This document shows, piece after piece, positions 1 to 5,827 of a stretch of DNA of 11,301 bases (positions are counted from its first letter, which is position 1; every line of letters starts with the position of its first letter). The notes beneath the pieces were generated by a model, which was not told the origin of the DNA, made no database searches, and was given only the letters and a program-made list of their open reading frames with translations. Source of the DNA: DATGCT01 sp964639325 (GTDB lineage: Bacteria > Patescibacteriota > Minisyncoccia > UBA6257 > GWB1-50-10); NCBI GenBank assembly GCA_964639325.1, contig CAZXDO010000039.1, positions 1 to 11,301 of the forward strand. The letters are read 5' to 3'. The translations under genes were made by a program, and so were the position numbers.

Positions 1-12
1 TAACTAAAGTGT

Positions 13-18
13 TATAAT
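13..18 (+). promoter_or_regulatory. -10 box of the DUF4282 gene, leaderless spacing
   Basis: A perfect TATAAT lies exactly 7 nt before the ATG at 26. Transcription starting about 7 nt after the box would begin at or next to the start codon, so the mRNA is predicted to be leaderless. The -35 region lies at or beyond the left edge of the window. There is no Shine-Dalgarno motif between the box and the ATG. Confidence 0.6.
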
Positions 19-25
19 TAAATAA

Positions 26-382
26 ATGAAAATAAAAAAGAAGCTAAAATTAAACAAATTCATAGAATATCTTTTTGATTTTTCCTTTAAAAGGTTTATA
101 ACCACCGGTGTGATAAGATTTATCTTTTGGATTAACGTTATCGTTATGGGAATTCTTGGTGCTATGGTGATTGTCGGCGGATTTAAGGAATCCTTTATTC
201 TCGGAATTCTTGCTCTTATATTTTCGCCCATTTTATATATAATCTATATCGCTATTGTTAGAATGATTTTGGAATTAATTGCAGTCATTTTCCGGATAGG
301 GGAATACACAGAAGAAATCGCCGAAAATATAACTTCTAGAAAAAGAATAGACGATTACAAAACAGAAGATAAGGAAAAATAA
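26..382 (+). CDS. DUF4282 family membrane protein
   Basis: This is a 118-residue protein of unknown function. I recognise the DUF4282 pattern: an N-terminal FDFSFKRFITTGVIR stretch (about residues 18-31), two hydrophobic membrane segments (about 30-51 and 56-79), and a charged VRMILELIAVIFRIGEYTEE tail (78-97). The family is made of small inner-membrane proteins with no established activity, so no role is assigned. The start at 26 is supported by a TATAAT box 7 nt upstream and by the family motif beginning soon after. The gene looks complete and ends with TAA. It appears monocistronic, being followed by a hairpin terminator and then by a convergent gene. The family call is made by eye from the conserved aromatic and basic N-terminal motif and the two-segment layout. 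Confidence 0.75.
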   Translation: MKIKKKLKLNKFIEYLFDFSFKRFITTGVIRFIFWINVIVMGILGAMVIVGGFKESFILGILALIFSPILYIIYIAIVRMILELIAVIFRIGEYTEEIAENITSRKRIDDYKTEDKEK

Positions 383-399
383 AATATTATATCCAATTT

Positions 400-427
400 A
401 AAAAACTGGTATTTTAACTAGTTTTTT
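400..427. terminator. bidirectional intrinsic terminator between convergent genes
   Basis: An 11-bp stem with one G-U pair joins AAAAAACTGGT (400-410) to ACTAGTTTTTT (417-427) across a 6-nt loop. The A6 and T6 ends give a U-run in both directions, so it can end the DUF4282 transcript on the plus strand and the endonuclease transcript on the minus strand. Confidence 0.75.
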
Positions 428-468
428 CTTTGGTTTATTATATAAAGAATAAAAAATATGAATTATTT

Positions 469-1179
469 TTATTTTATAAATTTGTATTTTTTTCTTTTTT
501 CTAAATTCACTAAATGAATTCCCTCTAAAGCCTTTTTTCTTTTTCTCTGCAGACAAGGAATTGTCTTAGAATAATATATTTCTTTTAAAAGTTTTAATGA
601 TTCTTTTTTAGAAAATTTTAAAATCCACATAGGACATCTTTTAGAATTAGATGGCATTCCTTTAATAAGAGCACCACTTAAATTAAGTATGTGCCTTGTC
701 ATACTCTGTAACCATTTGGCATGTTTTTTACTAGCCGAAATAAACCTCACGCACAACCTTTGATTTGTATAAATACGCCCTTTATACTTATTGTACTTAT
801 CAATATAGACTGATATGCTACCATCACCGTCCAAATGACCCCGCAAGAAATCTTTAAAATAATTTTCAGGAACATCTATTTCACCAATATTATAAGTTTT
901 AGCAGGTGTTATACCTACATCAACTAACCAATTATAAAATTGGACATTACTAAACTGAATTCTATAAGAAACATTTCCATTTCCTCCTAAACTTTTCCCA
1001 ATTTTATTAGTTAAACCAATGCTTTTTTTAAAAACCCGAATAAATTTCTTTTCTGAAGAAGTTAAAGTAATATGACGACCATCATTGGATAAGTTACCAT
1101 CAGAAACTATCAACCCTACAGCATAAGCTAGATTTGGGGTCCAAGTAAATTCTTTATATGGCAATTTTTTCTTAGGCAT
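469..1179 (-). CDS. LAGLIDADG homing endonuclease, immediately 3' of tRNA-Leu
   Basis: This 236-residue protein carries two LAGLIDADG helices, as expected of a single-chain homing endonuclease. The first is LAYAVGLIVSDG (residues 17-28, likely metal-binding Asp27). The second is FLRGHLDGDG (111-120, likely Asp119). Such enzymes cut long, specific DNA sites and promote spread of their own gene. A longer reading frame exists up to 1278, but its first 33 codons run backwards through the whole tRNA gene (GLAGSNPAPGT is the translated T-arm), so that start is rejected. The ATG at 1179-1177 is separated from the tRNA 3' end by only two bases. There is no intron: the tRNA is continuous and intact. 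There is no promoter or ribosome-binding site of its own, so it is probably co-transcribed with the tRNA. The gene looks intact and its base composition matches its neighbours. Its DNA target is unknown. Confidence 0.85.
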   Translation of the reverse strand: MPKKKLPYKEFTWTPNLAYAVGLIVSDGNLSNDGRHITLTSSEKKFIRVFKKSIGLTNKIGKSLGGNGNVSYRIQFSNVQFYNWLVDVGITPAKTYNIGEIDVPENYFKDFLRGHLDGDGSISVYIDKYNKYKGRIYTNQRLCVRFISASKKHAKWLQSMTRHILNLSGALIKGMPSNSKRCPMWILKFSKKESLKLLKEIYYSKTIPCLQRKRKKALEGIHLVNLEKRKKYKFIK

Positions 1180-1181
1180 TG

Positions 1182-1265
1182 TGCCTGGGGCGGGATTTGA
1201 ACCCGCAAGGCCTAAAGGCCACAAGATTTTGAGTCTTGCGTGTTTCCCAATTTCACCACCCAGGC
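1182..1265 (-). tRNA. tRNA-Leu(CAA)
   Basis: This 84-nt class II tRNA reads on the minus strand. The acceptor stem pairs GCCTGGG (1265-1259) with CCCAGGC (1189-1183), with discriminator A at 1182. The D-arm is GTG/CAC and its loop contains GGG. The anticodon stem CAAGA/TCTTG closes the loop CTCAAAA, giving anticodon CAA. The long variable arm GGCC-TTTA-GGCC is typical of leucine tRNAs, and the T-arm is GCGGG-TTCAAAT-CCCGC. CCA is not encoded; after the discriminator come CA and then the ATG of the endonuclease gene. The gene has no intron and no visible damage. Confidence 0.96.
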
Positions 1266-1273
1266 TTTTTAAT

Positions 1274-1311
1274 TTCACTTTTATTCTACCAAATTGAAAA
1301 GTAAAAGTGAA
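1274..1311. repeat. 10-bp perfect inverted repeat in the tRNA/parA divergent promoter
   Basis: TTCACTTTTA (1274-1283) and TAAAAGTGAA (1302-1311) are exact inverted copies 18 bp apart. One arm touches the tRNA -10 box, the other covers its -35 box, and the parA -35 lies in the spacer. The placement suits an operator for a dimeric regulator, ParA and ParB themselves being candidates. Chance occurrence in AT-rich DNA is not excluded. Confidence 0.35.
1283..1311 (-). promoter_or_regulatory. promoter of the tRNA-Leu/endonuclease unit
   Basis: Read on the minus strand, TTCACT (1311-1306) is followed after 17 nt by TAGAAT (1288-1283), about 17 nt before the tRNA 5' end. It interleaves with the oppositely directed parA promoter, so the two cannot easily be occupied together. 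The -35 match is moderate. Confidence 0.5.
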
Positions 1312-1323
1312 TAATGGTATTAT
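1294..1323 (+). promoter_or_regulatory. parA promoter, leaderless spacing
   Basis: TTGAAA (1294-1299) is followed after 18 nt by TATTAT (1318-1323). The ATG at 1331 is 7 nt beyond the -10 box, so the message should start at or beside the start codon. This also argues for ATG 1331 over the in-frame GTG at 1307, which lies inside the promoter. Confidence 0.6.
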
Positions 1324-1330
1324 AAAGCTA

Positions 1331-2125
1331 ATGACCAGAGTAATAGCAGTATTTAATCAAAAAGGTGGAACGGCCAAAACAACAACCGCCCTTTCATTAT
1401 CCTCTTATTTGGCTCTCCTTGGAAAGAGAGTTCTTCTTATCGATTTTGACCCTCAATTCAATGCTACTGTTGGTTCCGGAATAAATTACAGAGACAAAAA
1501 AACTATCTACCACGCTATGTTTCTTAATTCTCCAATTAGAGAAACAATTATTCCTACACCTATCTATAATTTTGAAATAATTCCTTCTTCTTCAGATTTA
1601 GCCGGCGCTATTATTGAATTAGCTAATATTGAAAATAGAGAAACACATCTTCGCAAGACAATTGAAGAAGTAAAAGAAAGTTATGATTATATCATTATTG
1701 ATATGGCTCCAAGTCTGAGTCTTTTAGCTATCAATGGTTTAATGGCAGCTGATGAAGTTTTAATTCCTGTTCAATGTGAATACTTTAGTTTGGAAGGAGT
1801 GGGGCAGCTTCTAAATACTATTCAAATGATTAATGAAAATTTAGGCCACAATCTTAAAATAACCGGTACTCTTCTTACTATGTACGAAGAAGGGGAATAT
1901 CTTCCTGAAAAAATTGTTAAAGAAATGAGAGAAAAATTTCCCCATTACGTTTTCAAAACTATTATTCCTAAATCAAGGAGTTTATCTGAGGCACCTAGTG
2001 AGAAAAGGCCTATTTTAATATATGACCCCAGAAGTGAAGGTTCTAAGAAATACGAAGAATTAGCTAGGGAAATTATAAATCAAGAGTTATCCACAAATTC
2101 AGACCCTCTTGACTTGAATTTTTAA
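1331..2125 (+). CDS. parA: ParA/Soj chromosome-partitioning ATPase
   Basis: This 264-residue ParA/Soj-type ATPase would bind the nucleoid as an ATP dimer and drive origin segregation with ParB. The deviant Walker A is KGGTAKTT (residues 11-18) with signature Lys11 and Lys16. The usual glycine before Lys16 is alanine, so it is KGGTAKT where KGGxGKT is typical. Walker A' is LLIDFDPQ (35-42, Asp38/Asp40) and Walker B is IIIDMAPS (121-128, Asp124). The C-terminal signature LSEAPSEKRPILIYDPRSEGSKKYEELA matches the Soj family. The ATG at 1331 is chosen because MTRVIAVFNQKGG is the standard family start and because of the -10 spacing; a GTG at 1307 would add eight residues and sits in the promoter. 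The gene lies upstream of parB in the same direction but is separated by 373 bp and an internal terminator. A perfect DnaA box lies within its 3' end. Confidence 0.95.
   Translation: MTRVIAVFNQKGGTAKTTTALSLSSYLALLGKRVLLIDFDPQFNATVGSGINYRDKKTIYHAMFLNSPIRETIIPTPIYNFEIIPSSSDLAGAIIELANIENRETHLRKTIEEVKESYDYIIIDMAPSLSLLAINGLMAADEVLIPVQCEYFSLEGVGQLLNTIQMINENLGHNLKITGTLLTMYEEGEYLPEKIVKEMREKFPHYVFKTIIPKSRSLSEAPSEKRPILIYDPRSEGSKKYEELAREIINQELSTNSDPLDLNF
2087..2095 (+). other. perfect DnaA box inside the parA 3' end
   Basis: TTATCCACA exactly matches the high-affinity DnaA box. It is one of three perfect copies in the window; by base composition about 0.1-0.2 would be expected over both strands. It encodes part of the ParA C-terminus, so binding has not been shown. 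Confidence 0.5.
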
Positions 2126-2136
2126 ACAATTAAAAT
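2109..2136 (+). promoter_or_regulatory. possible promoter of the parA-parB spacer RNA
   Basis: TTGACT (2109-2114) and TAAAAT (2131-2136) are 16 bp apart across the end of parA. They would start a transcript near 2143. Matches are moderate, and the spacer could instead be read from parA. Confidence 0.35.
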
Positions 2137-2142
2137 TTTATA

Positions 2143-2445
2143 CAGTTTCAGTTTTAGTTAATTAAATTCAATTTTTATTTCCAGGCGGCCGATGAGAAAT
2201 AAAAAGCGAGTTTTCTTAATTTAAAACTAAAACTCGTGTTTCCGCGGGCACGTAAAATACCTAAAACAGATTAGTTGAGGGTTCTTTTAAAAGGGTGTTA
2301 AATCTGTGACTTGGGAGCTCTTTATATAAAAGGATTTTACTCAAGTCTTTTAGATTAATACTTTTTTAAAGAATCAGTAAACATCTGTTTTAATAAAAAA
2401 TGAAAACCCGTTCTGGTCTCACCACCAAAGCGGGTTTTTATTTTT
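2143..2445 (+). ncRNA. candidate structured RNA or parB leader, class unknown
   Basis: The 373-bp gap between parA and parB has no convincing reading frame but many helices. TTTTTATTTC (2172-2181) pairs perfectly with GAAATAAAAA (2196-2205). CGAGTTTT (2207-2214) pairs with AAAACTCG (2229-2236). AAAACAGAT (2263-2271) pairs over a long range with ATCTGTTTT (2383-2391). ACAGATT (2266-2272) can instead pair with AATCTGT (2301-2307). GACTTGGG (2308-2315) pairs with CTCAAGTC (2340-2347). A GC-rich patch at 2181-2252 stands out from the AT background. The element ends in the terminator at 2403-2439. I see no signature of tmRNA, RNase P RNA, SRP RNA or a known riboswitch, and I cannot match 6S RNA. 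It could be a free small RNA or an attenuating leader ending 60 bp before parB. The 5' end is inferred from a weak promoter. Confidence 0.4.
2403..2445 (+). terminator. intrinsic terminator upstream of parB
   Basis: AAAACCCG (2403-2410) pairs with CGGGTTTT (2431-2438). An inner TGGT/ACCA helix forms within, and the T-rich stretch TTTTTATTTTT follows. It sits in the gap between parA and parB, so the two genes are unlikely to be a simple single operon transcript. Confidence 0.8.
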
Positions 2446-2457
2446 ATATAAATTATC

Positions 2458-2466
2458 TGCTATACT
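2458..2466 (+). promoter_or_regulatory. extended -10 promoter of parB
   Basis: TGC directly precedes TATACT (2461-2466), an extended -10 pattern, just after the terminator. It predicts a start near 2473 and a short AT-rich leader of about 26 nt with no Shine-Dalgarno motif. No good -35 is visible. Confidence 0.45.
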
Positions 2467-2498
2467 TAATTAGTAAACACTAATTATTAAATAAAAAT

Positions 2499-3554
2499 AT
2501 GTCAGGCCAGGGCCTTGAATCATTAATCCCCAAAAAGGGAAACCAATATAAAGAAGAAGAATCTTTAGAAAGGAATCAAAACGATCGTAACAAACCGGCG
2601 CCTTTTCCTGTTGAAGAAAATAATCAATCTCAACCTCAATACCAACCTAACAACCCTCAAACAGAAGCACCTATTTATTACCCTCCCCAACAACAAAACC
2701 AAACTCCATTTAAAAACGAATCCGGACAAGATGAACCAAAAAAAGATATTGAACCTGAAGCCAATGAAGCTATTTTTCAAATTGAAGTAGAAAAAATAAA
2801 GCCCAATCCTTTCCAACCAAGAAAAGAATATAATAAACAGGATTTAGATGAATTAGCCCAGTCCATAAGAGAGGTAGGTATTATCCAACCCTTAGTTGTT
2901 TCCAAAATAGAAGAATATAACGAAAACGGCACAAAGGTTCATTATCAGTTAATATCCGGAGAACGCCGCTTAAGAGCTGCAAAAATAGCAGGTTTAAAAA
3001 CAGTTCCGGCAGTAGTAAGAAAAGAAGAAGATAGTAATACAAAACTTTCCCTCGCTCTTATTGAAAATCTTCAAAGAAGTGACTTAAACCCAATTGAAAC
3101 AGCCAGAGGATTTGCTCGTCTTCAGGATGAATTTGGTTTAACCCAAAAAGAAATAGCAGTAAGAGTGGGAAAAAGCCGAGAATCGGTATCCAACGCTCTT
3201 CGTCTTCTTAATCTTCCTGTTAAAATTCAAGATGCTATTTCCCAGGGCAAAATTAATAGTTCTCAAGGAAGGTTTCTTCTTTCAATAAAAGAACCCGAAA
3301 GAAAAGAGGAAATATTTCAAAGGTTATTAAGAGGTGGTGTTAGTACTAGAAAATTAAAATCTTATCTCAAAAAAGAAGATAATAATTCAAACGAATTAAA
3401 CCAAAGAAAGAACTTTTGGGAAAAAACTATTGAAGAGAAACTAGGAATTCCTGCTTCTATAATTGAAAAAGGGAATGAAAAAAGATTAATATTCCGCCTT
3501 CACAATCAAGAAGAGTGGGATAGATTAATTAATCGTTTAATAGGGGAAGAATAA
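2499..3554 (+). CDS. parB: ParB/Spo0J chromosome-partitioning protein
   Basis: This 351-residue ParB family protein is a CTP-dependent DNA clamp that loads at parS and stimulates ParA. It begins with MSGQGLESLIPKKG, the usual short ParA-contact peptide (like GKGLxALI). A glutamine sits where a lysine or arginine is common. Residues about 15-90 form a Gln/Pro/Asn-rich, probably disordered linker. The ParB N-terminal domain follows (about 92-205), with GERRLRAA (box II, near 154, CTP site) and ENLQRSDLNPIE (near 188). A helix-turn-helix LTQKEIAVRVGKSRESVSNALRLL lies near 213-236, and the C-terminal dimerisation region runs to the end. The start is fixed by an in-frame stop at 2481 and by the family N-terminus. 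No Shine-Dalgarno motif is visible. No convincing parS palindrome is seen in the window. Confidence 0.95.
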   Translation: MSGQGLESLIPKKGNQYKEEESLERNQNDRNKPAPFPVEENNQSQPQYQPNNPQTEAPIYYPPQQQNQTPFKNESGQDEPKKDIEPEANEAIFQIEVEKIKPNPFQPRKEYNKQDLDELAQSIREVGIIQPLVVSKIEEYNENGTKVHYQLISGERRLRAAKIAGLKTVPAVVRKEEDSNTKLSLALIENLQRSDLNPIETARGFARLQDEFGLTQKEIAVRVGKSRESVSNALRLLNLPVKIQDAISQGKINSSQGRFLLSIKEPERKEEIFQRLLRGGVSTRKLKSYLKKEDNNSNELNQRKNFWEKTIEEKLGIPASIIEKGNEKRLIFRLHNQEEWDRLINRLIGEE

Positions 3555-3587
3555 CAACTTGGGGGTTCCCGACACCCCCAAGTTGTT
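3553..3587. terminator. strong 14-bp hairpin between convergent parB and rel
   Basis: AACAACTTGGGGGT (3553-3566) pairs perfectly with ACCCCCAAGTTGTT (3574-3587) around a 7-nt loop. It overlaps the parB stop codon. Its position between convergent genes suggests a two-way terminator, yet neither side has an immediate T-run. Its 3' edge joins directly to a perfect DnaA box. Confidence 0.5.
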
Positions 3588-3595
3588 GTGGATAA
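3587..3595 (-). other. perfect DnaA box downstream of parB
   Basis: TGTGGATAA is the reverse complement of TTATCCACA. It is intergenic, between the ends of parB and rel, and shares its first base with the arm of the 14-bp hairpin. Confidence 0.55.
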
Positions 3596-3611
3596 CTTAT
3601 AAAATTATTTT

Positions 3612-5345
3612 TTATCTTTCTTGTTTGTAAGATACTTCATTTACCCCTTTTATTTTTTTTAATTTAACGAGAATCTTTTCAAGCTTACTCCCTTTTATTT
3701 CCTTGCAGGTTATTCTTATTGAACCAAAATTGCCTTTATCGTGGCTTTGAGTTTGGCTGCTTTCTATGTTAATTCTGTTACGAGAAAAAACAGAGGTAAT
3801 ATCCTTTAAAATCCCTGGCCTATCCTTGATGGTAATTCTAAGCGTTGTTTTAGGTTCAATGTGTTTACTTTTAAAAATATTCACCTTGGATCTAAAAGCG
3901 CTCCTTATTTTCGAACGAGCTATTGCTGTTTTTACAAAATCAAGCCATGACTCAGAAGGTTTTTTTCCTTTTTGGGTTAAAATTTCAACCACATCACCGG
4001 AACAAAGCTTGTGATCTAAAGGAACAATTTTATTATTAACTTTAGCGCCCACACATTGATTGCCAACCTCTGTATGAATATGATAAGCAAAATCAACCGG
4101 AGTAGCTCCATCAGGAAGATCAATTACTTCATGTTCCGGGGTAACAACAAAAATACGGTCTTTAAAAAAATCAATTTTAAGCGATTTTAAAAACTCTTCT
4201 GAACCCTTAAAAGTTTTTTCCCAATTTCTTAATTGTTTTACCCATTCTATTTCACCCTCATCCGCTTTCCATGATTTTCCCTTTATAACCTTTTTACTAT
4301 CTCTTACTTGCTGATATGACCAGTGAGCTGCCGCTCCCATTTCAGCTTCTTCGTGCATCTTATTTGTTCTAATCTGAATTTCCGTAATTTTATTTTCAAG
4401 ACAAAAGACAGTGGTGTGCAGACTTCTGTATCCATTTGGTTTTGGCATAGCTATATAATCTTTTATCCGTCCCGGCATTGGAGGCCAATATTTATGAATA
4501 ACACCTAAAGATTCATAGCAATCACCAACATCCTCCACGATTACTCTTAAAGCTACAAGATCATATATTTTATCAAATTGCATATCATGACGTTTAAGTT
4601 TTTGATATAAGCTAAAATATCTCTTAGCCCTAGCATCAACCTTAACCGGCTTAATACCTTCCTTATTTAAAATATCTTCTAAAACAGGTTTTACTTTTTT
4701 TGCATATCTTTTTCTTTCTTCATACCTTCCTTCTATCTGATTTCTAAGCCATTTAAAATCTCTTGGGTAAAGATAGGGGAAGGCAAGATCTTCAAGTTCA
4801 CCGCTTAATTTTTGCATTCCCAGGCGATAAGCAAGGGTGGCATAAATATCAATTGTTTCAGCAGATATTCTTTTTTGTTGTTTAAGAGAAAGGGCTCCTA
4901 AAGTTCTCATATTGTGAAGGCGATCAGCAAGTTTTATAAAAATAACACGCAAATCTTTAGCCAAAGCCACTACTAACTTTCTCATATTCTCAGCCTGGCT
5001 TTTCTCTCTATCAGGTTCTTCTCCCGGATTGTATTTTAAGGTATCTATTTTAGTTACCCCGTCTACGAGAAAAGTAATTTCTTCACCAAAACTCTTTTTA
5101 AGGTCTTCAGATTTATAATTTGTGTCTTCTACAACATCATGTAAAAGAGCGGCACAAACGGTTAAATCATCAAAACCCCAATCATTAATAATTTTTGCTA
5201 CAGAAAGAGGATGGTTAATATACGGTGAACCGTCTTTTCTATTAGATCCTTTATGAGCTTTTTGGGCGAATTCATAAGCCTTAAAAACTAAACTATCCGG
5301 CTCGTATTTTTTTAATAACCACTTATCATTTACCATTACTAACAT
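3612..5345 (-). CDS. rel: RelA/SpoT-type (p)ppGpp synthetase/hydrolase, shortened
   Basis: This 577-residue Rel enzyme makes and probably degrades the alarmone (p)ppGpp. An HD hydrolase domain comes first, with His45, LLHDVVEDT (His69-Asp70, Glu73-Asp74) and LADRLHNMRTL, so hydrolysis looks intact. The synthetase domain includes ARAKRYFSLYQKLKR, IYDLVALRV, RIKDYIAMPKPNGYRSLHTT (about 289-310) and EIQIRT. TGS (about 394-455) and a C-terminal ACT domain (about 500-577) follow. Only about 45 residues separate TGS and ACT, where long Rel proteins carry roughly 200 residues of helical and zinc-finger/RIS-type domains. This accounts for the short length against the usual 700-750. A second ATG four codons in (5336) is also possible. 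No ribosome-binding site is visible. The gene is transcribed away from groES and converges with parB. Confidence 0.93.
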   Translation of the reverse strand: MLVMVNDKWLLKKYEPDSLVFKAYEFAQKAHKGSNRKDGSPYINHPLSVAKIINDWGFDDLTVCAALLHDVVEDTNYKSEDLKKSFGEEITFLVDGVTKIDTLKYNPGEEPDREKSQAENMRKLVVALAKDLRVIFIKLADRLHNMRTLGALSLKQQKRISAETIDIYATLAYRLGMQKLSGELEDLAFPYLYPRDFKWLRNQIEGRYEERKRYAKKVKPVLEDILNKEGIKPVKVDARAKRYFSLYQKLKRHDMQFDKIYDLVALRVIVEDVGDCYESLGVIHKYWPPMPGRIKDYIAMPKPNGYRSLHTTVFCLENKITEIQIRTNKMHEEAEMGAAAHWSYQQVRDSKKVIKGKSWKADEGEIEWVKQLRNWEKTFKGSEEFLKSLKIDFFKDRIFVVTPEHEVIDLPDGATPVDFAYHIHTEVGNQCVGAKVNNKIVPLDHKLCSGDVVEILTQKGKKPSESWLDFVKTAIARSKIRSAFRSKVNIFKSKHIEPKTTLRITIKDRPGILKDITSVFSRNRINIESSQTQSHDKGNFGSIRITCKEIKGSKLEKILVKLKKIKGVNEVSYKQER

Positions 5346-5361
5346 CTTAAAACTTTAGCTT

Positions 5362-5404
5362 AAACCCTACAAGAATTTACGTATAAATACTCCTTGGGTT
5401 TTTT
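5362..5404 (+). terminator. terminator-like hairpin upstream of groES
   Basis: AAACCC (5362-5367) pairs with GGGTTT (5396-5401), an inner ATTTA/TAAAT helix (5375-5379, 5384-5388) forms, and T's follow on the plus strand. No plus-strand gene ends here, so it may stop read-through antisense to rel, or be part of the rel leader on the minus strand. Confidence 0.3.
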
Positions 5405-5421
5405 ATTAATAACTTAAATAT

Positions 5422-5449
5422 TTGACAAGATTTGTATGGTAAATATAAT
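5422..5449 (+). promoter_or_regulatory. groESL sigma70-type promoter
   Basis: A perfect TTGACA (5422-5427) lies 16 bp before a perfect TATAAT (5444-5449). Transcription should start near 5456, giving a 5' leader of about 48 nt that contains the CIRCE-like operator. It is the best promoter match in the window. Confidence 0.8.
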
Positions 5450-5463
5450 TTATAAAGAGTTAA

Positions 5464-5490
5464 TTAGCAGAAAAAGGTCGTAATTGCTAA
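5464..5490 (+). promoter_or_regulatory. degenerate CIRCE operator (HrcA site) of groESL
   Basis: TTAGCA (5464-5469) and TGCTAA (5485-5490) are inverted copies whose total span is 27 bp. That is exactly the geometry of CIRCE, TTAGCACTC-N9-GAGTGCTAA. The six outer bases of each arm are conserved; the three inner bases (CTC/GAG) are not. It lies between the promoter and the groES start, as in HrcA-regulated groESL operons. Confidence 0.7.
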
Positions 5491-5503
5491 ATTAAATAAA
5501 ATT

Positions 5504-5794
5504 ATGAATTTTAAACCCTTAAAAGACGGTGTTTTAGTAAAAGAAATTAAGAAAGAAGAAAAAACAGAATCCGGTATTATTCTTCCAGAAAACCACGAAA
5601 AAGAAGGTCCTCTCAAGGGCCAAGTTATAGCTGTTGGTGAAGGAAAAAGAGGAGTTAACGGAGAATTAATTTCTGTATCGGTAAAAGAAGGAGACGAAAT
5701 TCTTTTTAAGAAAGGATACGGTGTAGATGAAATTGAAATTGAAAAAGAAAAGTATTTAATCATGAAAGAGGATGACATTATCGGAATTATTTAA
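5504..5794 (+). CDS. groES: co-chaperonin GroES
   Basis: This 96-residue Hsp10 forms the heptameric lid of the GroEL chamber. It opens with the family pattern MNFKPLKDGVLVKE. The mobile loop (about residues 17-33) carries the hydrophobic GIILPE that docks on GroEL, followed by GQVIAVGEGKR and the closing EKYLIMKEDDIIGII. The length is normal. The ATG at 5504 fits the family; no Shine-Dalgarno motif precedes it. It is the first gene of groESL, 33 bp upstream of groEL, with a sigma70 promoter and CIRCE-like operator in front, so heat-inducible HrcA control is likely. Confidence 0.97.
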   Translation: MNFKPLKDGVLVKEIKKEEKTESGIILPENHEKEGPLKGQVIAVGEGKRGVNGELISVSVKEGDEILFKKGYGVDEIEIEKEKYLIMKEDDIIGII

Positions 5795-5827
5795 AAGATA
5801 ATTAAGAAATATAAAAAATAAATAATT

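Noticed and set aside
469..1265. Endonuclease inside a tRNA intron
   Set aside because: The tRNA folds completely without interruption, and no second tRNA 3' half is found past the endonuclease gene.
1180..1278. An N-terminal extension of the endonuclease starting at 1278
   Set aside because: The extra 33 codons lie wholly over the tRNA-Leu gene and translate its T-arm (GLAGSNPAPGT). The ATG at 1179 leaves a full two-motif LAGLIDADG protein.
1307..1330. GTG start of parA at 1307
   Set aside because: It would place eight unusual residues before the conserved MTRVIAVFNQKGG and its codons overlap the -10 promoter box.
2235..2252. A parS site between parA and parB
   Set aside because: The stretch shares TGTTTC and a few other bases with the parS consensus, but the palindrome is broken and overall agreement is only about 9 of 16.
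2401..2484. Short ORF beginning MKTRSGLTTKAG
   Set aside because: Its first part is the terminator hairpin and its rest is the AT-rich parB promoter region. There is no start signal and no protein-like pattern.
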